Shown: positions 1 to 8,612, counted from the stretch's first letter. The stretch is 64,000 nucleotides of DNA from Nocardioides thalensis (GCF_013410655.1 NZ_JACCFP010000001.1:3743501-3807500), one strand, 5' to 3'. The notes: a model not told the origin generated them from the sequence alone. Made by a program: numbers and translations.

Positions 1-181
1 TCGATCGACCGTACGGCGGCCGCGCTCGTCGCCCCGCGCGCCACCGTGCGCGGCATCTCCTGGCCCGGAGGTCGCGCGGAGGGTGCGGGACGCGTGCTGG
101 CAGCCACTCGCCGAGCCGGACGAGGCCGCGACCGGCCCCGACCGCCCGCGTCGCGCGTCCCGGTAGGGGCGGCGGGCCGCC
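1..181. other. Unassigned left edge
   Basis: Very GC-rich sequence with an open frame entering from the left on the plus strand. No recognisable motif or family was found in any frame. It may be the 3' end of a gene cut by the window edge or an intergenic region; nothing here can be supported further. Confidence 0.3.
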
Positions 182-3100
182 TCAGCGCACGCGCACCACC
201 GTCTTCGAGACAGCCTTGCCCAGCAGCGGGCTTCCGTCATAGCGGATGACGACGGTGCGCTCGCCCTTCGCCGGGAACACCGGGAGCGTGATCCGCGCGG
301 AGCCATCGCCGAGCCGAGCGGTGAGGACCCGCCTGTCAGCGACCAGCACCCGCACCTGGCCGGTGACCGGCAAACCGGCGGGGGCGGTGACGGTGACGTC
401 GACCTTCACCTTCGTCCGCTTCGCCTTCGGGGTGGTCGTGGAGAACTCCGCCTCCACCGCGGCCGGTCCCTTGCGCACCGCGGCGGTCCGCTCCGACGAC
501 GCCGACACCGGCGGCTGGACCTCCGAGGACGCCGTGACCTTGACGCTGATCGCCTCGCCGACCCAGGCGGGGTCGTCGAGCACCAGCCGCGGGCCGCTCC
601 CGACGCCGATCCGACGGGCACCGGCGAACCACTCGTAGACCAACGTCTCCGGGCCGAAGGACCACTCGCCCGGATCCGCGGTCAAGGTCTCCCCGATCCG
701 CGCACCACCGGTGATGCTGGGTGCCACGAGGTTCTCCGACTTCACCGGCGCGACCGGGAACGCCGCCGGTGTGACGACCTGCAGGTCGTCATAACCCGGC
801 GCGGACACGATGACCAGCACGGCGAGCCACTTGGTCACGTCATCGGACGTCGGCGTGTACGACGCGTCGGTGGCGCCGGGGATCGGCACGCCGCCGCGCG
901 TCCACTGGTAGGTCAGGGTCGCAGGATCGGCGTCCCACTCCCCGCCCTCGAGGCTCAGCTCCTCGCCGACGACCAAGTCCCCGACGATCTGCGGCTTGAC
1001 CAGGGTCTTCAACGTGCCGGGCTCGATGTCACCCGTCGCAGACGACTGCGCGGTGGCGCCCTCGCACCCCGTCTTGGACACCGTCACGGTCACCGTGACC
1101 CGCTCGCCCAGCTCCGCCGGCGTCAAGGTGTACCCAGCCTGTGTCGCACCCGCGATGAGCTCGCCGTCGGCGTACCACTGATAGGTCGTCGAGCCCGGCT
1201 CGGGCGCCCAGGCCCCCGGCAGCGCCTCGAGCGTGGTCCCGACCACCGCCTGGCCGCGGACCTCGACGGGCTGCGTCTGACGGAACACGCAAGTCTGGAC
1301 CGGGCCGACCCACGGCGCTTCTACGGTCGTGGGGTTGTAGCCGGGCTTGGCCGCGGTCACCCGCACCGAGACCCGCGACCCGAGGTCGCTCGCCCGCAGC
1401 ACGAACGAATCACTGGTCGCGCCCGGCACCGCCGCGCCGTCGACGTACCACTGATACGCCAGGTTGACGACGCTCGGGTCCCAGGTGCCGGTCGAGGCGC
1501 GCACGGTCCCGTGGGCCCGCACGTCCCCGGTCACGCCGGGCAGCGTGAGGTTGTCGATGATCCCCGGCAGGACCGCAGCCGTCTGAACGGACTCGGCCTT
1601 CCCGTCCACGTAGCCCGGCCGGGTGGCCGTCTGCACGACGGTGACCCGCTGACCGAGCTCCTGGGCCGTCAGCACGTACGTCGCGCCCGCTGCGCCCGCG
1701 ATCGGGTTGCCGTCGGCGTACCACTGCCAGGTCGAGGCCACCGGGTCCGGCGTCCAATCCCCGGCGTGCGCCGTGAGCTCCTCGCCCACCCGAACCACGC
1801 CCGTGATCGTCGGCCGGGCGTCGTTGACGAAGAGGCCCGGGACGACCTTCGCAGTCGGTGCGCTCGTCGCCGCCTTCGGCGGTACAGAGCCGTCCGTCCT
1901 CGCCACCGTCTCCCGGACGGTGACCTGCTCGCCGAGCTCATCGACGGTCGGCACGTACGTCGCGCCGGTCGCGCCGGGGATGAGCTGGTTGTCGGCGTAC
2001 CACTGCCAGGCGGAGCTGTCGGGGTCCGGCGTCCAGTCACCGCTGTGCGCGGTGAGCGTCCGGCCGACCTGCGCCGTGCCGGTGATCGTCGGCAGCGCGT
2101 TGTTGACGAAGTCGCCGGACAGCACCGTGACCGGGGGCGACGTCGCCCGACCGGCCTCGTAACCGGGCCGACGGGCGATCTCGACGGCGGTGATCGTCGA
2201 GCCGACCTGGGCGTTGGTCGGCGTGTAGGACAGACCGGTGTGCACGAGGGTGTTGCCGACGTACCACTCGTAGCCGAGGACGCTCGGGTCCGGCGTCCAG
2301 GCACCCTCGGCCACCGTCAGGGCCTGGCCCACGCGGAGGCTCCCCTGGATGACCGGGAGCCGGGTGTTGGTGAAGGTGCCGAGCGCGACCGGGCCCGCGG
2401 TGGCCGTGGCGGTGGCATCGGCGTAGCCGGGACGTGATGCTGTGGCCGTAAGCCTCACGGTCTTGAGCGCCGCGGACGAGGGGACCACCAGCGTGGTTCC
2501 GCTGCCCACGTTGTCGCCGTCGACGGTCCACGCATAGGTGACCGCGGACGGCACCTGGGTCCAGGTGCCCGGGACGACCGTCAGCGTCTGGCCGACCTTC
2601 GGCGTGCCGCTGATCGAGGGCCGCAGGTCGCTCGCGAACTGCCCGAAGTCGATCGTCACCGAGGTCGATCGCGCCGACGGGCCGACGTGACCTGGCTTGG
2701 CGGGCGTGGCGACGACGTACAGGCTCTTGGTGCGGTCAGCGGCGGTCGGCGTGTACGTCGCGCCAGAGCCCAGCGGGGTGCCGGGCGCACCCTCCGCGAA
2801 CCACTGGTAGCTGACGGTGTCCGGCGCCGGGCTCCAGGTGCCACCGCTCGCGGTGAGCACGTTGCCGACCCGCGGGTCGCCGCTGATCGTGGGGACCCCG
2901 GTGTTCGTCATCGGCGTGCGGCAGTCGTTCGGGGCTCCGGGCGTCGCCGTCACAGCAACGAGGAACGGCCCGGTGCCGTTTGGACAGCGTCCGTACGACG
3001 TCGCAGCCGTCGCCGCGGCGTAGGTGAACTCGTCCACCTGGTTGTTGTCCTTGAGCAGCCTCACCGTCGCGGAGCTCCCCATCGGGACGACGTGGAGGGA

Positions 3101-4090
3101 CGTTCCGCCGCCGGGAAGGGTGCCGGCCAGCGGGAAGGGGGCGCCGAAACCGGGATCCACCGTCCAGCCGGCGAGAGGGACCGGGTCCGTCGAGATGTTA
3201 TGGAGCTCGATCCGCCCATCTCCACCGTGGCCGTCCGGGGTGATCACCTCGTTGAGCACCAGCGGGCCGCAGGCGTTCTCCCCGTCGAGCGTGACGCCCG
3301 TGGTCACCGTCAGGCCGTTGTCCATGCCCGCCCCCGAACCGTCGGGGCAGCGGCCCCAGCTGGTCGCAGGGAGGGGCTCGTTGCCCCAGGCCCACCGGTC
3401 GACGTCGATGGTCCCGGACGTGTCCCGCAGGTACACGGCGTTGAACGCGGACGTGCCCACGCTGTACACCTCCCGCTCCCCGGGGGCAAGGTTCCCGAGG
3501 AGCAGCGTGTTGCCGGAGGAGCCGTTGTTGAGCACGTGCCCGTCCAGGCGGACAAGGTTGCTCGACGGGTTGATCACCTCGACCTGGATGGCACCGTTGG
3601 CGACCTGGACCTCGTTGATCAGCAGCGGGCTGCAGTTGAGGAAGCCCATCGTCGTCTCTGCGGAGACCCGCCACTCGCCGGTGCCGTCCAGGCATCGTTC
3701 GAAGCTCGTCGCTGGGTCGTCGAACGACTGCCAAGTGTGGCTGTCGACCGGAGGGCCGGATTGGCTGAAGTACTCGACGAGCCGGGTCGGGCTGGCCAGC
3801 GGAACGGCCAGCACCAACCGCTCACCCGGCGGGAGATTGCCGGAGAGCACCGCCGACGTGCCACCCGAGCGCACGGTCGCGCCGTTCATGTTCGCCGTCG
3901 TCGAGCCGGAGTTGATCAGCTCGACGAGCGCGGTGTTGGGCGACAGGAGACTGATCTCGTTGATCCGCACGTTCTCGTCGCCCGGACCGGCATACGCCGC
4001 CGGCGGTGACGTCAGCCCGAGGAAAGGCAATCCGATCAACCCGACGACGAGGGCAAGCAGGAACGGGACGAGGTTGCGGCGACGGCTCAT
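182..4090 (-). CDS. Secreted lamin-tail-domain / Ig-like repeat surface protein
   Basis: 1302-residue exported protein. Residues 1-34 are a signal peptide (MSRRR, hydrophobic core, then PPAAYA). Three lamin-tail-like units follow to about residue 390. Each opens with a (I/L)NE(I/V) strand and closes with an aromatic-then-RC(L/P)(D/N)GTG-type motif and a late Cys. Nine Ig-like repeats follow (about 395-1210), each with a P-x-I-x-G-x-x-x-VG-x-x-L opening, a G-x-W turn, a YQW(Y/F) strand and a ...T-x-x-x-PGY end. A basic Ig-like C-terminal domain ends in KTVVRVR. There is no LPxTG motif or membrane anchor, so it is probably released or loosely surface-bound. Start ATG follows a short A/T-richer leader. 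The exact role (adhesion or matrix) is inferred. Confidence 0.85.
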   Translation of the reverse strand: MSRRRNLVPFLLALVVGLIGLPFLGLTSPPAAYAGPGDENVRINEISLLSPNTALVELINSGSTTANMNGATVRSGGTSAVLSGNLPPGERLVLAVPLASPTRLVEYFSQSGPPVDSHTWQSFDDPATSFERCLDGTGEWRVSAETTMGFLNCSPLLINEVQVANGAIQVEVINPSSNLVRLDGHVLNNGSSGNTLLLGNLAPGEREVYSVGTSAFNAVYLRDTSGTIDVDRWAWGNEPLPATSWGRCPDGSGAGMDNGLTVTTGVTLDGENACGPLVLNEVITPDGHGGDGRIELHNISTDPVPLAGWTVDPGFGAPFPLAGTLPGGGTSLHVVPMGSSATVRLLKDNNQVDEFTYAAATAATSYGRCPNGTGPFLVAVTATPGAPNDCRTPMTNTGVPTISGDPRVGNVLTASGGTWSPAPDTVSYQWFAEGAPGTPLGSGATYTPTAADRTKSLYVVATPAKPGHVGPSARSTSVTIDFGQFASDLRPSISGTPKVGQTLTVVPGTWTQVPSAVTYAWTVDGDNVGSGTTLVVPSSAALKTVRLTATASRPGYADATATATAGPVALGTFTNTRLPVIQGSLRVGQALTVAEGAWTPDPSVLGYEWYVGNTLVHTGLSYTPTNAQVGSTITAVEIARRPGYEAGRATSPPVTVLSGDFVNNALPTITGTAQVGRTLTAHSGDWTPDPDSSAWQWYADNQLIPGATGATYVPTVDELGEQVTVRETVARTDGSVPPKAATSAPTAKVVPGLFVNDARPTITGVVRVGEELTAHAGDWTPDPVASTWQWYADGNPIAGAAGATYVLTAQELGQRVTVVQTATRPGYVDGKAESVQTAAVLPGIIDNLTLPGVTGDVRAHGTVRASTGTWDPSVVNLAYQWYVDGAAVPGATSDSFVLRASDLGSRVSVRVTAAKPGYNPTTVEAPWVGPVQTCVFRQTQPVEVRGQAVVGTTLEALPGAWAPEPGSTTYQWYADGELIAGATQAGYTLTPAELGERVTVTVTVSKTGCEGATAQSSATGDIEPGTLKTLVKPQIVGDLVVGEELSLEGGEWDADPATLTYQWTRGGVPIPGATDASYTPTSDDVTKWLAVLVIVSAPGYDDLQVVTPAAFPVAPVKSENLVAPSITGGARIGETLTADPGEWSFGPETLVYEWFAGARRIGVGSGPRLVLDDPAWVGEAISVKVTASSEVQPPVSASSERTAAVRKGPAAVEAEFSTTTPKAKRTKVKVDVTVTAPAGLPVTGQVRVLVADRRVLTARLGDGSARITLPVFPAKGERTVVIRYDGSPLLGKAVSKTVVRVR

Positions 4091-4306
4091 GTCGGACCTT
4101 CGGGAGAATGCCGACCGGTGAGGGGCGCCGACGCGAGTGGGAGCAGGTCGAATGCTTCCGCTCTTCGTCCGCCGCGGAGCCTTCTTTCAAGAAGAGGTAA
4201 AGAACGCAGGTACCACGGCCGATCAGGTCGGCCGCGGGTCGCCGACAGGATCCCCGACGAGCCGATGCGCTCCCGAGGGCTTCTCCCGACTAGAGTCGCG
4301 ATCCCC

Positions 4307-4379
4307 GGGCCCCTAGCTCAATTGGCAGAGCAGAGGACTTTTAATCCTTTGGTTGTGGGTTCGAGTCCCACGGGGCCTA
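4307..4379 (+). tRNA. tRNA-Lys(TTT)
   Basis: Cloverleaf of 73 nt. Acceptor arm GGGCCCC pairs with GGGGCCT, and the D arm TAGCTCAATTGGCAGAGCA and the T arm with GGTTCGAGTCC are intact. The anticodon loop CTTTTAA has TTT at 4340-4342. Discriminator base is A and CCA is not encoded. Confidence 0.97.
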
Positions 4380-4392
4380 CCCCCTGCGCGCG

Positions 4393-4437
4393 ATCCGGTG
4401 GGATTCCAGTCACCTGGCGACTGGGATCCCACCGGAT
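4393..4437 (+). terminator. Long hairpin after tRNA-Lys
   Basis: A 19-bp stem (4393-4411 with 4419-4437, one G-U pair) closes a 7-nt loop, 13 bp after the tRNA. It has no U-run. It sits between the tRNA and the convergent gene ending at 4451, so it may stop transcripts from both sides. This role is inferred from position and structure. Confidence 0.55.
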
Positions 4438-4450
4438 GACGCCGAGCGGC

Positions 4451-5134
4451 TCACCGCGCGTGGGCGAGCGCGGAGGGCGTCAGCCGGCCGACGATCGCGG
4501 GTGCCTCGCGGACCAGCGACTCGTCGTCGATGGCCTCGACCATGAACAGCGCGAAGTCGGTCCGCCGAGTCCGGTTGCTCGCCAGCACCGGGTCACCGAT
4601 GTGGTGGCTCCACACCGGAAGACCCTGGCTCTCGCCCTCCTCGAGGTCGCTTCCGCGGACGACGGTCCAGGCGCGGTCGCTCGCGAAGATCCGGTTGGTC
4701 GCCTCGACCTGGTCGTCGATGTCGGCGAGGCGGATCCACCTGGCGAGCCGGGTAAAGGCGGCGACGTACGCCCGGAACCGGCGGCTGTAGACGTCCTTGC
4801 CGTCGCGGCTGATGTGCCAGCCGCACGAGAACACCAGCCGCGCGCCTGGCGGGGCGAGGTCGAGCACCGCGGTCGCCGTACCGGACGCGTAGTTCTTCAG
4901 GCCCCACGGCACGAGCACGGTGAGTACGGCGTCGCAGCCCTCCGTCGCGCGGGCGATCACGTCGCGGTCGTCGGTCATGCCCGGGACGACGGCGATCCGT
5001 CCTTCGTACGCCGCCAGCTTGCGGACGCTCTTCTCGCGGCAGACGCCCACGACCTCGTAGCCACGGGCGAGCGCGTGCTCGACCATGTAGCGGCCGAGCT
5101 TGCCCGACGCCCCGACGATGCAGACCTTCGTCAT
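4451..5134 (-). CDS. NAD(P)-binding atypical SDR/NmrA-like protein
   Basis: 227-residue Rossmann-fold protein. The N-terminal KVCIVGASGKLGRYMVE is the GxxGxxG dinucleotide motif of atypical short-chain dehydrogenases such as NmrA/YwnB-like NAD(P)H-binding proteins. No YxxxK catalytic pair is obvious, so it may be a redox sensor, epimerase or reductase. It is divergently transcribed from the TetR gene at 5237, and two ACCTTAC/GTAAGGT dyads lie between them, so it is the likely repression target. Substrate unknown. Confidence 0.75.
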   Translation of the reverse strand: MTKVCIVGASGKLGRYMVEHALARGYEVVGVCREKSVRKLAAYEGRIAVVPGMTDDRDVIARATEGCDAVLTVLVPWGLKNYASGTATAVLDLAPPGARLVFSCGWHISRDGKDVYSRRFRAYVAAFTRLARWIRLADIDDQVEATNRIFASDRAWTVVRGSDLEEGESQGLPVWSHHIGDPVLASNRTRRTDFALFMVEAIDDESLVREAPAIVGRLTPSALAHAR

Positions 5135-5152
5135 CCCGTGCTCCTTCGCTCG

Positions 5153-5189
5153 ACCTTACGCCGTAAGGTTCAGCCATACGCCGTAAGGT
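5153..5189. promoter_or_regulatory. Double TetR-type operator
   Basis: A perfect 8-bp inverted repeat with one spacer base, ACCTTACG-C-CGTAAGGT (5153-5169), is followed one dyad further (centre 5181, 20 bp away) by a degenerate copy with core TACGCCGTA and right half GTAAGGTT. It lies in the divergent gap between the NmrA-like gene and the TetR gene. Such paired dyads are usual for TetR autoregulation; binding itself is inferred. Confidence 0.75.
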
Positions 5190-5236
5190 TGTCAAGGCCG
5201 ACCGGGTGAACGCCCGCGCACGACCGAGGGGACGCG

Positions 5237-5902
5237 ATGACCGCGAAGCAGCCGAGACACCGGCCGCCGCTGACCAGGGACGCCGTGTTCAGGTCCGCGG
5301 TCGCCCTCGCCGACGACATCGGGGTCGCCGCGCTCAGCATGCGCAAGCTCGCCGAGCGGCTGGGCGTGGAAGCGATGTCGCTCTACCACCACGTCCCCAA
5401 CAAGGAGGCGATCCTGGACGGGATGGTGGACCTGGTCTTCACCGAGGTCCACGTGCCGGCCGACGCCGAGTGGCGCGACGCGATGCGGCAGCGCGCCCGC
5501 TCCCTGCGCGAGGCGCTGCTTCGGCACCGCTGGGCGATCGGGCTGCTCGACTCGCGCACCAATCCCGGGCTCGAGACCCTGCGACACCACGATGCCGTCA
5601 TCGGCTGCCTGCGGCGCGGCGGTTTCACGATCGGCGGCGCCGCGCACGCGTTCTCCGTGCTGGACGGCTACATCTACGGCTTCGTCGTGCAGGAGTCGTC
5701 GATGCCGTTCGACTCCGCGGGCGCGTCACCGGAGGCGATGGAGGAGCTCACCGCCGGCATGCGCGAGCTCGCGACGGAGCTGCCGCACCTCGCGCAGATG
5801 GTCGAGCACGCGCGGGGATCGGGCTACGCCTACGCCGACGAGTTCGAGGTCGGGCTGGACGTCGTGCTCGACGGGCTGGAGCGCCGGCGCCCGACCTGGT
5901 GA
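5237..5902 (+). CDS. TetR/AcrR family transcriptional regulator
   Basis: 221-residue regulator. The N-terminal helix-turn-helix spans about residues 12-58: LTRDAVFRSAVALADD, then LSMRKLAERLGVEAMSLYHH and VPNKEAIL, the signature of a TetR DNA-binding domain. The C-terminal region resembles the TetR_C_1 ligand-binding class. It probably represses itself and the divergent NmrA-like gene through the dyads at 5153-5189. Its 3' end overlaps the convergent methyltransferase gene by 73 bp. Confidence 0.92.
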   Translation: MTAKQPRHRPPLTRDAVFRSAVALADDIGVAALSMRKLAERLGVEAMSLYHHVPNKEAILDGMVDLVFTEVHVPADAEWRDAMRQRARSLREALLRHRWAIGLLDSRTNPGLETLRHHDAVIGCLRRGGFTIGGAAHAFSVLDGYIYGFVVQESSMPFDSAGASPEAMEELTAGMRELATELPHLAQMVEHARGSGYAYADEFEVGLDVVLDGLERRRPTW

Positions 5903-6954
5903 GATCCGCCCTCGACGGCGGCGACCGCCGCCGCGACCCGGTCGGTCGGCCCGGCGACGAAGACGTACTCGGTGTTGCGCAGCCGCTTCACCTCGCCGAC
6001 CTTCACCCCGGCCGGGTTGTGGATGCCGATCTGCGCGCCGACGTAGCGCTTGGCGTCGAACGCGAGCAGCCGCACGTCCTCGCGGCCGGCGTCGCGCAGC
6101 ATCAGGGTCATCTCGTCGGCGCTGATCCACGACTCGTCGTTGTAGGAGACGACGAGCACCTTGGCCCGCGCCCGCTCGAGCACCGACGCGAGCGCGGCGG
6201 GCATCGTGCGGCGGCTGTTGAAGACGCTCTTGGTGCCGGCGTCGCGGGCGTCGATGCGCTTGCACGCGACCCCGTAGTGCTCGGGGGCGTCCCAGCGGAC
6301 GAGGGTCTCCCAGATGTGGTAGTTCGCGAAGTAGCGGTGCTGGTTGTACGGCGGATCGAGGTACATCAGGTCGGTGGGCGGCAGCGCGTCGATCGTCGCC
6401 ATCACGTCGCCGAGCACCGTGGCGCCGGCGCCGGGGATCAGCTCGGGCCGCCGGAGCTCGAGGTCCTTGTGGGACCGCGGCGCCCACTGCTTGAGGTAGG
6501 CCATCTGGAGGCCAGTCGTCGAGTCCACCCGGTCGGCGGCCATCATCAGGCTGGTGAGCAGCACGGGGAACAGCGGCGACTCCCGCTGCTCCTCGAGCGC
6601 GTCGCGGATCGCGTCGACCCGGGCGCCGTTGCGCGGCTGGAAGAAGCGCGACCGCTCGCAGAACGTCTCGGTGAAGTAGCCCGGCCTTCCCGGTAGGGCG
6701 TCGAGGCGCGCGAGCTCGTCGTCCAGCTCCTGCTCGTCGACGGTGTCGGCGTCGGTCGCGACGAAGCAGTCGCTCAGCACGCCGGAGTACGTCGCCACGT
6801 CGGTCGCCGTGACGCGGAGCCCCCGCCGCTTCAGCTCCTGCGCGACCCGCGTCGTGCCCGTGAAGAGGTCGACCGCGGTCTCCGCCCCCGACCCCACAGC
6901 GAGCTCGCCCAGCACCGGCACCAGCGTGCGCTTGGAGCCGAGGTACTTGAGCAT
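5830..6954 (-). CDS. DNA adenine N6-methyltransferase (D12-type), solitary
   Basis: 374-residue protein. YLGSKR near residue 4 and DLFTGTTRVA at 29-38 form the AdoMet-binding region, and the catalytic DPPY is at 200-203, followed by NQHRYF. The motif order (AdoMet motif before DPPY) fits the alpha/D12 group that methylates adenine in DNA. No restriction endonuclease or specificity subunit is adjacent, so it looks like an orphan methylase. The last ~24 codons are low-complexity (S/T-rich) and are encoded antisense to the TetR 3' end, suggesting a C-terminus extended into the neighbour. Confidence 0.85.
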   Translation of the reverse strand: MLKYLGSKRTLVPVLGELAVGSGAETAVDLFTGTTRVAQELKRRGLRVTATDVATYSGVLSDCFVATDADTVDEQELDDELARLDALPGRPGYFTETFCERSRFFQPRNGARVDAIRDALEEQRESPLFPVLLTSLMMAADRVDSTTGLQMAYLKQWAPRSHKDLELRRPELIPGAGATVLGDVMATIDALPPTDLMYLDPPYNQHRYFANYHIWETLVRWDAPEHYGVACKRIDARDAGTKSVFNSRRTMPAALASVLERARAKVLVVSYNDESWISADEMTLMLRDAGREDVRLLAFDAKRYVGAQIGIHNPAGVKVGEVKRLRNTEYVFVAGPTDRVAAAVAAVEGGSHQVGRRRSSPSSTTSSPTSNSSA

Positions 6955-7015
6955 GCGCCGAGCCTAGAGCGAGCGGGAATCATCAGACCTGAGGCGCCAC
7001 GGGCGCGATCCGTTA

Positions 7016-7135
7016 CATCCGGAAAGTAAAACTTTTGAGTTCCTGCCCGAAACCGCTGACAAGTTCCGTCGGACTCGGGCAATATTCCTGTCGCAGCCCT
7101 GGTGACCCGAGACGCCAGGGCTGCTTCAATTTTTG
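7016..7135 (+). ncRNA. Candidate structured RNA, copy A (TGACCCGAGACG loop)
   Basis: Noncoding, locally A/T-richer segment between the methyltransferase start and the Fur-family gene end. Shared blocks: CATCCG (7016-7021), a 7-bp stem TGCCCGA/TCGGGCA (7044-7050 with 7075-7081), ATATTCCT, then a perfect 10-bp hairpin (7093-7102 with 7115-7124) with loop TGACCCGAGACG (7103-7114), followed by TTCAATTTTT. The same architecture and an identical loop recur at 43616-43733 with a different stem sequence. Orientation is inferred from the T-run. It could match a known RNA family that I do not recall. Confidence 0.5.
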
Positions 7136-7146
7136 CGCGCTGCTCG

Positions 7147-7566
7147 TCAGCGGGAGCAGTCGGCGCAGAGCCCGACCAGCTCGATCGTGTGGCTGACCTC
7201 GGAGAACCCGTTGTCGCGCGCGACCGACTCCGTCCACCGCTCGACGCTCGAGCCGCTGATCTCGACCGTTCGCCCGCACTCCCGGCAGACGAGGTGGTGG
7301 TGGTGCGACGCGCTGCAGCGGCGGTACGCCGCCTCGCCTCCCGGCGCCTGGAGCACGTCCACCTCACCTGCGTCGGCCATCGCCTGGAGCGTGCGGTAGA
7401 CCGTCGCCAGGCCGACCTTCTCCCCCGCGTGCCTGAGGGCGTCGTGGATGTCCTGGGCGCTCTGGAACTCCTCCGCCCCCGCGAGGGCGTCGGTGATCGC
7501 CCGCCGCTGGCGCGTCGGCCGCAGCGGAGCCCGCTGGCCGGCCCCGGGGACACCCTCGTCGGTCAC
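7147..7566 (-). CDS. Fur-family metalloregulator (Zur/PerR-like)
   Basis: About 139 residues. An N-terminal winged helix (RPTRQRRAITDAL, ATVYRTLQAM) precedes the metal-binding part with HHHH at 88-91, CxxC at 94-97 and a second CxxC at 134-137, i.e. the structural zinc site of Fur proteins. The GTG at 7564-7566 is preferred to the GTG at 7570-7572 because GGAGGA then sits at normal spacing. A perfect TTGAGA-N5-TCTCAA dyad just upstream suggests autoregulation. Which metal it senses cannot be decided from sequence; Zur is a reasonable guess. Confidence 0.88.
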   Translation of the reverse strand: MTDEGVPGAGQRAPLRPTRQRRAITDALAGAEEFQSAQDIHDALRHAGEKVGLATVYRTLQAMADAGEVDVLQAPGGEAAYRRCSASHHHHLVCRECGRTVEISGSSVERWTESVARDNGFSEVSHTIELVGLCADCSR

Positions 7567-7586
7567 GCTCACTCCTCCATCAGCAA

Positions 7587-7603
7587 TTGAGACTCACTCT
7601 CAA
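7587..7603. promoter_or_regulatory. Inverted repeat upstream of the Fur-family gene
   Basis: TTGAGA (7587-7592), five bases, TCTCAA (7598-7603): a perfect 6-bp dyad about 20 bp upstream of the regulator's start, in an A/T-rich patch. Size and location fit a Fur-type box used for autoregulation. It also lies in the gap before the divergent plus-strand gene at 7698, so it could serve both. Confidence 0.55.
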
Positions 7604-7697
7604 ATGTATCCGGCCGCGGGCGGGCAACCCCAACATGACCACGGCGGGCCCGCGGGCGGCGTACATTTCGGGCCTGGGAGGAAGGGAGGCTCCGGTC

Positions 7698-8603
7698 ATG
7701 GGGAGTGACATGGAGTTCGGGCCCGACACGGAGAGCATCCGCCGTTGGCTCGAGAAGCGACAGACCTACAAGGGCGACGGCGGCAAGCACCGCGGCGACG
7801 AGGCGAGCCAGGAAGCGGTCTTCGTGACCGCGTCCGCGCCCCGACGCGCCGCCGGCCCGGACACCCGGGCGGCCGGGCGGTCGGTGCTCGAGGCGATCGG
7901 CGCCGACGTGCCTCCGCCCGCGACGCGGCACGAGCCCGGCGGCCACGACGCCGGGCGATCCGTGCTCGAGGCCCTCGGCACGATCAGCCCCCGGCCCGCG
8001 TCCGAGCCGGCGCCCCAGCCGGCCACGGAGGAGCGGGCCGAGGCAGCGCTCGCCACGACGCCCGCGGCCGCCGTACCCGCGACCGAGGTGCCACCCGCCA
8101 CCTCCAGCGGCCGGTCGACGGACGTGACGTTCGCGCCCCGCCACGGCATCCGCCGGGCGATGAGCTTCGCGCTCTTCGGTGTGCTGCTGGCCGCAGCGGC
8201 GGCCGGGCTCTACGCGTACCGCGACCCCTCGTTCGCGACGTACGGCGTCGCCGCCACCTGCGGCGTGCTCGTGCTCGCCGTCTGGGCCGTGCGCGCCGGC
8301 GCCACGGCGACCCACGTGCGGATCCACCGCGGCCAGCTCGAGATCCAGCGCGGGGGCACGCTCGAGGTCGCCGACCTGTCCAACCCCTACACCCCGGTCG
8401 CGGTGATCGGGGTGCCCGGCCGTCGCGGCTGGCTGGTGCTGGTCGAGCGACCGGGCCGCCCGGTGCTGGAGGTCGACGCGTCGCTCGTCGACCCGGGCCG
8501 GTTCATGGACTCGCTGCTGCGGCTGCGGCCGGACGTGCGTGACTGGGCACGCGCCAACCGCCCCGAGCTCCTCGAGTCCATGGAGTCCTGGAACGTGTTC
8601 TAG
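7698..8603 (+). CDS. Membrane protein with disordered N-terminal half
   Basis: 301 residues, family not recognised. The ATG at 7698 is chosen because GGGAGG lies 8 bp upstream; the frame is open further 5' but has no signal there. Residues 1-155 are acidic to Ala/Pro-rich and probably disordered, with a short internal duplication (AGRSVLEAIG and AGRSVLEALG). Two adjacent membrane helices follow (about 158-205), then a C-terminal beta-rich cytosolic domain resembling small PH-like membrane domains. Only 9 bp separate it from the thioesterase gene, so the two are probably co-transcribed. Confidence 0.7.
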   Translation: MGSDMEFGPDTESIRRWLEKRQTYKGDGGKHRGDEASQEAVFVTASAPRRAAGPDTRAAGRSVLEAIGADVPPPATRHEPGGHDAGRSVLEALGTISPRPASEPAPQPATEERAEAALATTPAAAVPATEVPPATSSGRSTDVTFAPRHGIRRAMSFALFGVLLAAAAAGLYAYRDPSFATYGVAATCGVLVLAVWAVRAGATATHVRIHRGQLEIQRGGTLEVADLSNPYTPVAVIGVPGRRGWLVLVERPGRPVLEVDASLVDPGRFMDSLLRLRPDVRDWARANRPELLESMESWNVF

Positions 8604-8612
8604 TCTGGGCCC

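Noticed and set aside
2687-4009. 440-codon plus-strand frame opposite the Ig-repeat protein
   Set aside because: The antisense Ig protein has a clear signal peptide and repeats; this frame has no motif and no ribosome-binding site.
5830-6954. Restriction-modification locus
   Set aside because: No endonuclease, specificity subunit or mobile gene is adjacent; the methyltransferase appears solitary.
7093-7130. Ordinary Rho-independent terminator for copy A
   Set aside because: The T-run fits, but an identical 12-nt loop with a different stem at 43702-43733 plus shared upstream blocks are not explained by a plain terminator. Termination may be one of its roles.
7587-7697. Longer start for the membrane protein at 7698
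   Set aside because: The extra N-terminus lacks a start context and covers the Fur-box-like dyad and the promoter gap; GGGAGG precedes ATG 7698.
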